Below are positions 46,971-58,429 of a stretch of 64,000 nucleotides of DNA, one piece after another. The notes under the pieces are model-generated. The model was not told where the DNA came from. It did no database searches and worked only from the letters and a program-made list of their open reading frames with translations. A program made the translations under genes and the position numbers. Numbering within the stretch: position 1 is the stretch's first letter; each line of letters starts with the position of its first letter. Source of the DNA: Ananas comosus (Eukaryota > Streptophyta > Magnoliopsida > Poales > Bromeliaceae); assembly GCF_001540865.1 (NCBI RefSeq), contig NC_033628.1:5878231-5942230 (forward strand), written 5' to 3'.

Positions 46971-46983
46971 AAGGGGTGGAGAA
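46971..46983 (+). other. polypurine tract of the gypsy element
   Basis: AAGGGGTGGAGAA lies immediately before the LTR start TGTAATATACC. It is the expected plus-strand primer site and fixes the 3' LTR boundary. Confidence 0.85.
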
Positions 46984-49704
46984 TGTAATATACCGAAAAT
47001 TCGGAAAATAAAATGTCGAACTTTAGTCAAATTGACCAAAGTGCGAGGATGGTACACTTCGGAAAGTCCGAAGGTGTTAAAATGATTAAAAGTGAGTTGT
47101 AGAAGGTTTTCGAGAGCTAAAGAATCAAATTCTGCAAACTGCAGATTTTGAGCTCTCGGGGACCGGTCCCTGGTGGGAGAGACCGGTCCCCGAACGCGTG
47201 CAGATTGAGACAGCCGAAAAATCGGCTAAGTCCTGGAAGATCAGCTCTCGGGAACCGGTCTCTGCCTGAGAGACCGGTCCCCCAGAGACCGGTCCCATCA
47301 GAGAGAGACCGGTCGCATCGCCCGCAGCGGCTCTGGCTTCGCAGGGTGGACCTTCGGGAACCGGTCCCTGCTCGGGGAGACCGGTCTCTGCCTGCGAAAA
47401 TTGCCCAGTCCAGGCAGTGCACAGAGGTAAAAGTTGAGGGGTTTAGCTGCAATTTTGCAACCCAATAGGATAAGTATGAGGGCAAATGAGATATTTCTCT
47501 CATTTCCTCACCCTCTCACACTCTCTTCTCTCCCTCTCTCTCTAGAAAGCAAAGGAGAAGAAGAAGAAAGAAAGAAAGGAGGAAAAGAAGGAAAAGAAGG
47601 TGAAGAAGAAGAAGATCAAGTAGTAAGCCTACCTCTTCTCCTTCCTCCTTGGAGCGACTTTGGGAAAGCTTTGAGGTAAACTTTGATCCCAAGTATAGTA
47701 AAACCCTAGAATGAGTTTTGAATGACCTAGAAATGGATTTTAATGGAATGTTTAAAGAGTTTTGAAGCTTTCTTTCACTTCTTTGGAGATCAAAACCTTG
47801 GTTTGCTATAGAGGTGAGCTTGGACCACCTCTCATGGTGAAATCCAAACTAGGGTTTGGAGTGAGCTAGGGATGGTTCTAATGGACTATTTAGAGTATAA
47901 TGAAGCTACTTTTGCTTCCCAATGAGATCAAACCCTAGATTTTGATGTACATTGGAGCTAGGGCACCCAAATTGGGGCTTTTGCTCATGAAGGTTTCTAA
48001 GTGCAATTGACCCTCTAGAAACCTAATTGGGGGTATTTCCGACGCGTTGGTGCGCTCGGAATAGCATTACGAAAAGTCTATAGAAAGATATGGGCAAAAT
48101 GGCCTAAGTTGGCTTCGTTTTGCCGCAGGTAAAGAACGAAGGATCTAAAAATCCCGAGAAAATCGTCGGAGCACCTAAGGAGATCCTACAAGAGTGGGTG
48201 GTTCTTTCCAAACTCATTGAAATTCTCTCTATGCCTAATGTGTCATTCTTTGAGCATATGTTCTATTATTGTTGCATGCATTTTAGGGTAAAGTAATGAT
48301 GAATTGTGAATGATGAATGATTGGGAGCACAACTTGCATAATGAGATGGTTGAGAACCTAATAATGTCAAAACCCTAGATGTATGCATGAGAGAAAATGT
48401 GAGCACCCAAAGTGAGTAAAAGAACAGAGTGGCACAATTGACATAGATCGAGTGGCATTTGAAAACGTAAAGTAAAGTGACACTAGAGTTAGTGTGAGCC
48501 AAAGAACCAAAGTGATGTAAAGAATGATGAAAATGACAATGTGTAAAGTTAAAGTAAAGTGGGCAATAAGAACGAGAAATGTAAGAACAAGAACACTAAA
48601 GATGGCAAAAGTAAAAGAAAAGTAAAGAATGTGATTGCTAGAGTTAGTAAAAGTAAAAGAAAATGCAAAGATCCATGATTGTGCTAGATGGCAACATAAA
48701 GTGATGTAATGAACACTAGAGTTAGTGTAAAGTCGAGATTCAACATACAATCCTTTGAGTTAAGGATTTCGATCATGCTTGCTATGAGTTCCGTGCTCGG
48801 GCGGTCGCTCCCCTCGGGCGATGCGCTCCGGAGTTATGCATCCGGGTTGGAGTAGACCCGTAAGGACGATCCTAGCGGGTGAGTTCCTGCGATGATGGAC
48901 TTAAATGTGAAGCAAGTCAATGTGGCGATACCCCGGTTAGCTTGAGATTAAAGAACAAAGAACAAAGAACAAAGAGCAAAGAATAAAGAACAAAGAACAA
49001 AGAACAAATGTAAAGATAAAGAACAAAAGATTTGCATAATCTGCATATATTTAATGTTGAGCATATTTCTTGCTATTTGCTTCATGGCTATTATCATGTT
49101 ATAGATTGGTTACTATATCCTACTTATCCTTTCTATTATGCCTGAGTTAGTCCTAGTGGGAAAGTCGGTGATGTTGGGGCCGAACCCACTGGGAACTTTG
49201 TTGTAGTTCTCACCCCACTATTTCCACAGAGCCGGGACCGAGCGAGCCGGCGAGCGACCGCGGTAAAGGTATCGCGCCTTAGTCAGAGGCCACCAACGTT
49301 GGGTTTCATTTTGTAGTAAAGTACCTTATGATCATCTTTTGTATTTGATGATTAGTGATATAAAGAAAGAATGTAAAGCTTATTTTGAGGTAAATGTGAT
49401 GTAAGAAAGAAATGATGAAATGATGTAATGATTGTAAGAATTCGATAAATTACTAGATGAATGCAATGTATATGATCTAAAATGAATCATATTACTTGTG
49501 AATGTTTAATTTCCTTTTTCTTTCACTAATGGCTATTGCTTACCCTCGTGTAAGCCGTTTGTGTATGTTTCCGCTAGTGCTTTTCTCTATTGTTGAAATT
49601 GTACATGTGATGAGCCTTGGGCGAATAGGAGAAACTCTGTCCGTTCGGCGTCTGTTTGACGTGCTCGGGTCGGGCCAAATTGGCATCGGTCCCGGGGCGT
49701 GACA
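46984..49704 (+). mobile_element. 3' LTR of the Tekay/Del-like gypsy element
   Basis: It runs from TGTAATATACCG to CCCGGGGCGTGACA, 2721 bp. Features in order are the GGGACCGGTCCC palindrome array (47159-47395), a GA-rich tract (47520-47610), the conserved 'AGAAACCTAATTGGGGG ... CGACGCGTTGG' block (48020-48060, reverse of 35780-35815), a variable AAAGTA-rich stretch (48380-49020) and 'GAACCCACTGGGAAC'. It serves here as the reference copy for orientation of the other LTR fragments. No matching full 5' LTR is seen upstream. Confidence 0.9.
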
Positions 49705-50013
49705 GGGAGAGCGTAGATGAAGGGGGAGAGCATGGATGAACAGGCATTGAACTGAAGCAGAGGATGATGAGTTCAAGAACAAAGGGAGAGCGTAGATGAA
49801 GAGGGAGAAGGAAATCAAAACTTCAAGACTCCTAGTTGCGTCTAAGTCATAGAGTCTGTTTAGGAGTTTTGATGTAATTTTGAGTTTCAAATTGTATTTG
49901 GATTACACGCGAGGGGTTCGATGTTTTGGTGATGACATTTAACTTCGTTTTTCTTTAAATTGTAATTTGTGAGTTTGTGTGTGTTTTGTCACGAAATTGC
50001 CAAAGGGGGAGAT
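49705..50013 (+). mobile_element. 3' end of a copia (SIRE-like) interior with polypurine tract
   Basis: It contains a doubled GGGAGAGCGTAGATGAA phrase (49705 and 49787) and ends ACGAAATTGCCAAAGGGGGA GAT before the LTR. 'AAAGGGGGAGAT' followed by TGTTAGG is the typical copia polypurine tract and LTR junction. Everything 5' of 49705 has been displaced by the gypsy element, so its coding region is absent. Confidence 0.8.
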
Positions 50014-51576
50014 TGTTAGGTCCTATGTGTTGGCAAGTTTCGTGGGTCGAGTCGGAGTTTTGAAGAAGTCCGGAGCGGAGTATTGATGATCGAAGAATCC
50101 AAACTTTGAAGAATCAGAAAGGACGCAAAACACGTAAAAAATGAATCACGATGCTTAGGTAAGCTTTAAATCTTGTTTATGGTGATTCATACTTAATTAT
50201 AGATTTTAGAATCATGTTTTCAAGTTGTAATTGATTAGAAAGTTTCTAAGAGCTTGTAAAACCCGAAACAATGCATTTTCAGCGAAAATTGCATTGTTGT
50301 ACCGGTACAAGAGTTTTCTGTCCAGGGTACAGCCATCAGCGTTTGTGCAGAAAAGTTTGATGGTTGTTTCGTTACAACCATCACGGCTGTCCAGGGTACA
50401 AGCCCTGTTCCGGTACAAGATGCAGTCTGTCCAGGGTACAGAAGCTTCGCAGAAAAATCTTCCGTCATGCTGTACCCTAGACTGCTTTCCTTGTTCCGGT
50501 ACAAGGTGCTGATTTTGGAAAGAAACTTTCTAATCCTACTCCGTTTTGATTCTAAAGTCTATAAATAAGCTATAGGGATTCTCTAACTGATCAAGCATCA
50601 CGAAAATATATATTTGAGCAATCCTAGAGGCTCAGATTTCATCCAAAACCTATTTTCTACAAAAAGCCTCTTTTAGATCAAATCGAGATATTGAAATTTG
50701 ATATTAATATGTCGATTTGATCTCCGCTTCGCTTGGAGTTCTATTCCCTGGTTTTNNNNNNNNNNNNNNNNNNNNNNNNNTTCCTTGTTCCGGTACAAGG
50801 TGCTGATTTTGGAAAGAAACTTTCTAATCCTACTCCGTTTTGATTCTAAAGTCTATAAATAAGCTATAGGGATTCTCTAACTGATCAAGCATCACGAAAA
50901 TATATATTTGAGCAATCCTAGAGGCTCAGATTTCATCCAAAACCTATTTTCTACAAAAAGCCTCTTTTAGATCAAATCGAGATATTGAAATTTGATATTA
51001 ATATGTCGATTTGATCTCCGCTTCGCTTGGAGTTCTATTCCCTGGTTTTCTACGATACTCCTAAGCGAAGGATCACCATAATCATGATGCTCTTCATGAA
51101 CGGCGTCGTGGATTCGGCGTGAACAAAGGCGGTTCGTGGATTCGGATCGTTGGCTCGTGGATTCGAGTGGCGTTCGTGGATTCGGATCGTTGGCTCGTGG
51201 ATTCGAGTGGCGTCGTGGATTCAGCGTGATTGAAGCTTCGTGGATTCGAAGTGGAGGCGTTCGTGGACTCGAACGTGAGGGCGTGGACAATCCGGAGGGT
51301 AGCGCGAAGATTCATAGGAGGTTAAGAGAGGTTGAGTCCGTGGAGTCAGTAATCACCTTGTAATATTTTCTCTTAGTGAATTATTTTTTTCGCGTGTTGA
51401 TCCCGTGGGTTTTTCTCCAAGTTGGAGTTTTCCTACGTAAATCTCGGTGTGCTTTTTATTTTCCGCATTTATTTTTATTGCATCGAGATTTGTGGTTTTT
51501 AGCCGGTACACCTATTCACCCCCCTCTAGGTGATAGATACAATCTAGATAGATCCTTGGGCTCCTCAAAACTTTCA
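50014..51576 (+). mobile_element. copia LTR (3' LTR), with assembly duplication inside
   Basis: It begins TGTTAGGTCC and ends CAAAACTTTCA (51576). It shares blocks with 52321-53351 (for example AATCACGATGCT, AAGTCTATAAATAAG, CGCTTCGCTTGGAG, CACCCCCCTCTAGGTG). TGTACCGGTACA lies at 50298-50309, plus degenerate GTTCCGGTACAAG forms. Near 51115-51270 there is a tandem repeat of 'TTCGTGGATTCGGATCGTTGGC'-like units. A 269-bp stretch is present twice around 25 N; net of that, the LTR is about 1.27 kb. Confidence 0.85.
50487..51049. repeat. 269-bp duplicated sequence flanking a 25-N gap
   Basis: 50487-50755 and 50781-51049 appear identical (both start TTCCTTGTTCCGGTACAAGG and end CTATTCCCTGGTTTT). 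The 25-N spacer (50756-50780) lies exactly between. This is the signature of two overlapping contig ends not merged during scaffolding. The true sequence probably has one copy. Confidence 0.95.
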
Positions 51577-52320
51577 GGCGAACCCTCGGGTGCGCCACGA
51601 GATTAATGGACAGGTAGATAGCTTTACTTCTTGGACATGTGACGAGCTAGTTGATTAACTATTTCATTATACATGCATTCATATACATAATTCGGGCATA
51701 GTAGTGTAGTTATACTATTCTGTCTTCACAGCTTTCCATATCTATCTATCTGTTTATCTACTTGTGCCCACTTGGACCTAGTGGGGAGACCAGCGGAGTC
51801 GGCGGCCGAACCCACTGGGAACTATAGAAGATAGTTCTCACCTCACTCTCTACAGGTCCGAGTTCGAGTGCCCCCGGCAAGTGCGAGGATCGTGGCAAGG
51901 GCATAGCGCCCTAGTGGTGTATGTACATAGCTAGCTTTACTTCCTTTTGTATTAGCCGTCACCCTTTGTATTTGAGAGTAGATGATGTATAGGTGTGAGG
52001 TTATTTTGGAAGATGTAAAAGCATGTTATATTTATGTTCATATTTTGAAAGTAAATCGATGTATTAAAGAGATTGAATGAATGTAATAGATAGAACCTTC
52101 TCTCTTTATTTACTTGTATGTCTCATACTTGTATCTTGCTCTTATTTGTTAGCACTAGTGGTGCTCCTTGTGATCGTGTATGTATGAATTGATTCCTGGG
52201 TAAATTCTTATACATGATCAGTTTGCTTAGCCTTGGACGGACAGAGGAGGTGCTGTCCATTCGGCGTCTGTTTGACGCGCTCGAACCGAATCGAATTGGT
52301 AGCGGTCTCGGGGCGTGACA
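51577..52320 (+). mobile_element. gypsy LTR 3' part, plus orientation
   Basis: 'GGCCGAACCCACTGGGAACT' (51801), TTCTCACC and the end GCGGTCTCGGGGCGTGACA (52320) match the 3' half of 46984-49704. It has no LTR start, being joined directly to the copia LTR end at 51576. It replaces the first tens of bases of the next copia LTR. Confidence 0.8.
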
Positions 52321-53351
52321 GCGTCGAAGAACGAAGAATCCAACACTTCGGAGAAGGCGGAGATAACTCACGACATGAATCACGATGCTATGGTAAAGTC
52401 TTTACTTCATGTTATGGTGATTCATACTTAGTTATAGGCATTAGAATCATTATTATCCATGTTTAGTTGATTAGAAAGTGCTTCGGAACTCTGCGGAACC
52501 CGAAACAGTGCTAAGTCTGAAAAATGCACTGCGTACCGGTACAGCAATTGACCCGTACCGGTACAGCCATCGACTTTGGCTTCGCAAATTTTTGTTCCGT
52601 CATCGTGTAACCGGTGACAGCCTCACGTGTGCCAGTACACTGTGTAAAATTGTGAAAACTTTCTAATCCGACTCCGATTGATTCTAAAGTCTATAAATAA
52701 GTTATAGGGGTTCTCTAACAGATCAAGCATCACGAAAATACATGTTTGAGAAACCCTAGAGGCTCGGATTTCATCTAAAATCTATTTTCTTCATAAAGCC
52801 TCTTTTAGGTCAAATCGAGAGATTGTAATTTGATATCAATATGTCGATTTGATCTTCGCTTCGCTTGGAGATCTATTTCCTGATTTTCATCGATACTCTA
52901 AGCGAAGGATCACCATAATCATGATGCTCTTCATGACGGCGTCGTGGATTCTGCGTGATTGACGGCGGTTCGTGGATTCGGATCGTGAGCTTCGTGGATT
53001 CGGAGTGGAGGCGTTTCGTGGATTCGGAACGTGGCGTTCGTGGATTCGAACGTGAGGGCGTGGACAACCCGGAGGATTGCGCGAGATTCATAGGAGGTTA
53101 AGAGAGGTCGAGTCCGTGGAGTCGGTAATCACCTTGTAATCTTTTCTCTTAGTGAATTATTTTTTTGCATGTTGGTCCCGTGGGTTTTTCTTCAAGTTGG
53201 AGTTTTCCCACGTAAATCTCGGTGTGATTTTTATTTTTCGCATTTATTTTTATCACATTAAGATTTGTGGTTTTTGGCTATTACACCTATTCACCCCCCT
53301 CTAGGTGTTAGATACAATCTAGATAGATCCTTCGGCTCCTCGAAACTTACA
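52321..53351 (+). mobile_element. copia 5' LTR, 5'-truncated
   Basis: It matches the LTR at 50014 from its 'CGAAGAATCC' block onward and ends CTCGAAACTTACA, two bases before the primer-binding site, so it is the 5' LTR of the element that follows. GTACCGGTAC occurs at 52533-52542 and 52555-52564. The LTR start is lost to the gypsy fragment on its left. Confidence 0.88.
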
Positions 53352-53353
53352 AT

Positions 53354-53365
53354 TGGTATCAGAGC
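53354..53365 (+). other. primer-binding site (initiator-Met tRNA type)
   Basis: TGGTATCAGAGC, two bases after the copia LTR end. It marks the start of the element interior and confirms plus orientation. Confidence 0.95.
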
Positions 53366-53383
53366 GAGATCTAGATATAACTA

Positions 53384-55363
53384 ATGGCCGAAGGCGGTAA
53401 CATCAATCGACCACCACTCTTCAATGGCACGAATTATGCCTATTGGAAAGTTCGCATGAGAGCTTTTCTAATCGCAATCCATGAGCGGGTGTGGAAAGCA
53501 ATAGAATTCGGTTGGAAGCATCCTATCGAAGTCGTCGATAATGATACCGTTCCTAAACCACGGAACAAGTGGACAAAAGATGAAAACGAGTCATCTTCGT
53601 TTAACGGTAAAAGAATTAATACTTTATTCAACGCTTTATCGCAATCGGAGTTTACTCATGTTTCGGCATGCGAAACGGCACAGAAAATTTGGGATACTCT
53701 ACAAGTTATGCATGAAGGAACGAGCTTAGTAAATGTCCAAAAATTACAAATGTTAATAAGTAAATTTGATTCAATTTTTATGGACGAAAATAAGACCTTT
53801 ACCGAGTACTATACGCGTCTGCAGGACGTTGTGAATACATGCGCTAACTTGGGAGAGAAAATTCCGAATTCAAAGGTTGTAAGAAAATTCTTCGAACTCT
53901 TCCAGAACGCTTTCGGGCAAAGGTTGCCGCTATCGAAACCGTTAAGCATCCGCACGAGATGAAAGTAGAGGAATTAGTAGGTGCTTTGCAAACTTATGAA
54001 ATGACTTTTCCTACTAATCAACCTTCTTCCAAGTCTTCTTCTAAAAGTACAGGGGTTGCACTCAAATCGACAAAGAAAGAAGACGACGACTCGGATTCCG
54101 ACGGAGATATTTCGCTCGCCGACTTTGAACATCAATTAGCGCTCCTAACGAAGAAGTTCCGACGAAATTTCCGGAAAAATAGATCGGACAAGGCTTCATC
54201 TTCTAAGCAAAAAAATTTTTCTAAATCATCTTCATCTTCAAAATCTAAGGATAAAAAACTTGCAAAGTCTTCAAAAGAAAAGGATGAATTTGAAGGAAAA
54301 ATCCAATGCTACAAATGTAAAGGTTACGGTCACATTGCAACGGATTGTCCTTCTAAAAAGACTTATAAACAAAAGGCTTTGCAAGCAAAAACTTGGGATG
54401 ACTCTTCTTCTAGTGAATCATCTTCAAGTGACGAAGAAAAGAGTGATCATGTTGCTTTATTTACTAACACTTCTTTACCTTTTATCTAATGTTGTTTGTT
54501 TATCCTCTATTGCTACTAATTCCAATATTTCTCTTTCTTCGCATGACTCTTCGAGCGACAATGGCGAAAGCGAGGAGGAATCAAACGACGACGACATAGC
54601 GGAAGCGTACAATCAACTTCTTATTGAGTCGAAGAAAATGGCCAAACATAATAAGAAGTTGAGGCGTCGTCTTTTGGGCATTGAGAAGGAAAACAACAAC
54701 TTAAAGACTTTGAATAAAGCTCTCGAGGAGGAAAGGGAAGCAAATTTGAAAAATAAATCTATCCTCCAAGAGAAGCTAGATGAAGCGGAATCAACTATCA
54801 AATCTTCTAAAGATAAGATTGAATTTTTGGAGCACCAATTTCAGAAAATTCATGCATCCAATCAAGTCTTAACTAGTCAAGTTTGCCAACTCAAATCCGA
54901 TCTTCAAAAATTTTCTTCCGGATCAAAGAAACTAGATCATATGCTCGGTTTGGGTCAAACGAACAAGTTGGGCCTCGGCTATGAAAGAACATATATTGAG
55001 AAGGATCAAATGGCGACATCTAAAGTCTCAACAACATTAAAGGTCAAAGTGTGTCATAGGTGTGGAATTAAAGGTCACATCGAAAGGAATTGCCCGGTGA
55101 AAGATAAGAAGAATTATTTGGCAACTCCTAAAGCTCAATCGGCACCATCTATGACTCGACATCCCCCAAGGAATCAAAAGAAAGATCAATTGAATCAAGC
55201 ATCGCAAGCAAACCGGATTTCTAAGCCGCAACACCAAGGTCAACCTAAACCGCAAGCTATGAGGGTTCTTAAGCCTCAAGCGACGAAACAACCAACGGTT
55301 GATCAAAAATCAAAGCAAACGGCACCTAACGTCGACAAGACAAGACATCGCAAAATCCGATAA
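53384..55363 (+). pseudogene. copia SIRE-like gag with two frameshifts
   Basis: ATG at 53384 (18 nt after the PBS) opens MAEGGNINRPPLFNGTNYAY and WKVRMRAFL, the UBN2/DUF4219-type start of copia gag. The frame shifts in an A-run near 53887, so the first frame stops at 53962 while the true reading continues in another frame (MKVEELVGALQTYEM). A further shift near 54478 moves it once more. C-terminal features are the zinc knuckle CYKCKGYGHIATDC, an acidic SSESSSSDEEK stretch, a coiled coil (EAYNQLLIESKKMAKHNKKL onward), GSKKLDHMLGLGQTNKLG and a second knuckle CHRCGIKGHIERNC, then a basic QP-rich tail ending at 55363. No protease or other pol domain follows. Confidence 0.88.
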
Positions 55364-56905
55364 GTTTGGATTCAGAAAGGTGATATCTTTCCTTGTGCTA
55401 CGTCTTAGTTCGTTTTTGATTTTTTACGTAAATGCTTTAATTGGTGCTTGTTGCAAATTTTTATTCATTGCATTACATATTTAGACGATTTTTGGTGCTT
55501 GAATTTTATTTGTTTTTTAGGAAAGGTGTTTGGGAATTTAAAATTTTTCTTTGAGGAAAGAGACGATTGAAAATCCTTATTTTGAGGAGATTAGAATTTT
55601 TCAAAGTGTTTTAACCGGAATTCATCTTGAATTAAATTCATATTAATTATCAGTTTTACTCCACTTTTTATTATTTTGACGATAATTTAATATATGATTT
55701 CTTAATACATATATTCAACAAAATTTTGAAATCAATTTTGATCTTTTGGTGATTAATTCATCTTGGTTATGTGTGTTGATATGATGGATGGATATTCACT
55801 AATCGACTAAAATTTTGTCAAAATTACTTTCAATTGTGAGATTGTCTAATTTAGGGGGAGTTTGAATTATTTAAAAAAAAAAAAAAACTTCTATATTTAA
55901 AAGATCTGGAAAGAGGTACATCCAAAATGAGTGTGAAAACTACCACCACATGTAGGAAAGAGCTACCACTCCGGTCGTCCGGCAAGTGTGTGAAGCTACC
56001 ACATGAAGATTAAATTGAATAACCGAAAAGGTTGAAAAAAATTGAATATTTTAGAATTTTCGGAGTTATAAGGTGTTAGTTTGAAAAAGATGCTCAAAGA
56101 GCCACCCCCCGTATCATATTAGTTAAATCTCTATTTTGAACGGATTGCGACAAATTGGTGTCAATTTTTTCGAATTTCTAAAAATTATTTTTCGTGAACC
56201 GTTACATCTTGATGATTTTGAAAATAGAAGTCATTTTTGATAATGAAATTTTGGTGTTTCGATATATTTTAAAATTTTGTAATATTTTATCTTCATTATA
56301 ATAATTTTTTTGGAGTAAAATTCTTAATTTATATAAAATTAATTTATGTTAGATGTATTTTTAAAGCAAAATTTTTGAAATTTGGGGCTGTGTACTGTAG
56401 CAGCGGCTTATATAACCGGTTATAGGATTTTATTTCTTCCACAATTCAAAACCAAATCTCTCTCTTTGTTTCTACAACTCCATGGGATCCTCCTCCTCCA
56501 GATCCATGAAGTTTTCCCCTAAATCTGTAAGTCTTTTGTTGGGATTTCATGATTTCATCTCGTTTTTTGCATTTTTTCGAAAAAATTCCGAGTTCATGTT
56601 AGATCTCTATTTTTAATCGCTTTTTATGCAATTTTTTGCTATAGATTAGTGTTTATCGATATTATCTTGCTTCTAAGTCACTTCAATCATGTCAAAACGT
56701 TTATTTTTCGCTGATTTGTGATCTAGATTTCGATATGCTTGGAATTTCGGGATTTGTGTTGAAGTATCAATTTTTGATGAAATTTTTTGCATGAATTAGT
56801 TTGAAATAGCGTTAGTATGCATTCTAAGAATATTAGAAATTTTTTCGCTATTTTTACAAATTTTTCGAAAAATTGTGTTCATATATGCTCTTATTGTGTA
56901 GGAAA
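55364..56905 (+). other. non-coding interior of the copia element, with candidate 5'UTR intron
   Basis: AT-rich and free of long frames. It matches 32640-33840 in reverse complement up to about 56460, showing that the gag-only layout is shared by two copies. TTAGGGGGAGTTTGAATT (55852) is an internal purine tract. After 56400 (GCTTATATAACCGG, TATA-like) the two copies part. GTAAGT at 56527 and TTGTGTAG at 56894-56901 are good donor and acceptor sites, giving a possible 375-bp intron ahead of the next ORF. Confidence 0.55.
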
Positions 56906-58284
56906 ATGGTGTTTTTTCTTGTGTTGACATTGCTGGTGCTTATGGCCGCTGGGAGCGGTCGTGGACGTGGTAGGGGTCATCGAAGGGCCTCTAAGAGGAT
57001 ACGTACTACTGCTAAGGCATCTGGTTCTGATCCAGATTATCAGGTTAGTTCTCCCGAGGAAGCAGAAGAACCTGTTGCTCATCCTGACAAAGGAAAGGGT
57101 ATAGCTGGAGAGTCCTCACGAGGAGGTTCTCGTGCTCGTGAGGGTCGTCCAAAACAGGCCGCGGATGTTCCCCCAGAGCGGCAGAGGATGTTCATGAGCA
57201 AGTCATGTATTGCAGAGCGTTATGTCAACTTCAATGAACTTATACATGATGTTCCTGACTTTGGGCGGCTACTTCAGCGGGTTCCTATTGAGCCAGTTGG
57301 TCGGGTTCCTGCTCGCGCTCCATTTTGTATGGAACTTATTCGTGAGTTCTATATGAACGGGAAGGTACTCGCAGAGGATGAGGAGACCGGGACTTTTCTA
57401 TTTGAGACATTCGTGCGTCAGCAGAAGGTCCTCGTTACCCCACATACTATTGGAGAGCTTTTGGGGATGAACGTGGACACTACTGGTCATCTCTATATAT
57501 CAGGGGGATTTCAATCTTCATCCCACTAGGATACAGTTGTAGAAGCTATCTGCAAGGCTAGAATGCAAACTAATCGTGCTTATGTGGAGTCCAAGGACTT
57601 GCAACCAGAGTATCATCTACTGTCCTTGGTTTTGAGCTACAATGTGCAACCAACGATTGGAACAAAGAGGATTCGTTGGGATCGTTTAGTTCTGCTATAT
57701 CTACTTGGTCACCCGGAGCAAGCATATGGTTTGAACGTCAACATCCTTTTTCTGATGTGGCAGCGGATGGTTCATGTTTCAGGCTTCTGCCTGACAGGAT
57801 CTACTTCCATCTCCTCTATTGATCACGAGGATTCTACAGGAGAATAGAGTAGATGTTTCTTCCGAGAAGTATGATTTCGGTCTTAGTCCAATAGATACTG
57901 TTACCTGGGCCAAGTCGGTTAGCACGCTGAAGACTTTTCAGCAAACGAAAGGACCATCGCGAGCAGCTTCTAGCCCGGCACCTCCACCTCGAGCAGAGTA
58001 GTTATGGGGAAGAGGCCACTGTAGAATCACTTTACTGCGACATGCATTCTTTGAAGAAGAAAGTGAGCGATCTTGGTAGGAAGTTGGAGTTAAACATTAA
58101 GAGGATGATAGAGAAAATGGGATGTAGACATGATGACATATTCACTCCCACTTCGTCCTACACGACATATAGGAGGTCTATTTCGCAACATCCTCTTATT
58201 CCTCCAACTACTGGAGCTTCGGATGCGGGAGGTTCTGGAGCTGGAGCTGGAGCTGACGATGATGATGACGAGGACACGGAGTGA
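56906..58284 (+). pseudogene. extra ORF: plant-transposon-type protein (PF20167-like), broken
   Basis: ATG 56906 starts with a hydrophobic MVFFLVLTLLVLMAAG, then an RG-rich basic part (GRGRGRGHRRASKRIR) and a long hydrophilic linker. RYVNFNELIHDV, ELIREFYMNGK and VLVTPHTIGELLGM follow, resembling the 'putative plant transposon protein' domain (PF20167) found in extra ORFs of plant retrotransposons. A TAG at 57527-57529 interrupts the frame, which continues (DTVVEAICKARMQTN ... RIRWDRLVLLYLLG). Two frameshifts near 57785 and 57815 follow. The tail has VSSEKYDFGLSPID, a proline-rich patch, a short coiled coil (SLKKKVSDLGRKLELNIKRM) and an acidic end DDDDDEDTE at 58284. It is absent from the sister copy at 32525-34857. 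Function unknown. Confidence 0.65.
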
Positions 58285-58301
58285 TTTCTTCTCCTTCTGA
58301 G

Positions 58302-58413
58302 CCCAAATGAGAGGGCTAACAAGGGTGAAGTGGGTTATATTCCCACTTGCACAGTCCCAAATGAGAGGGCTAACAGGGGTGAAGTGGGTTATATTCCCAC
58401 TTGCACAGTCCCA
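58302..58413 (+). repeat. 54-bp tandem duplication
   Basis: CCCAAATGAGAGGGCTAACA and GTGAAGTGGGTTATATTCCC occur twice in a row (units from 58302 and 58356, one base different). The second is followed by a partial third (CCCACATAAG). It lies just after the extra ORF. Confidence 0.93.
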
Positions 58414-58429
58414 CATAAGTCCGTCAAAA

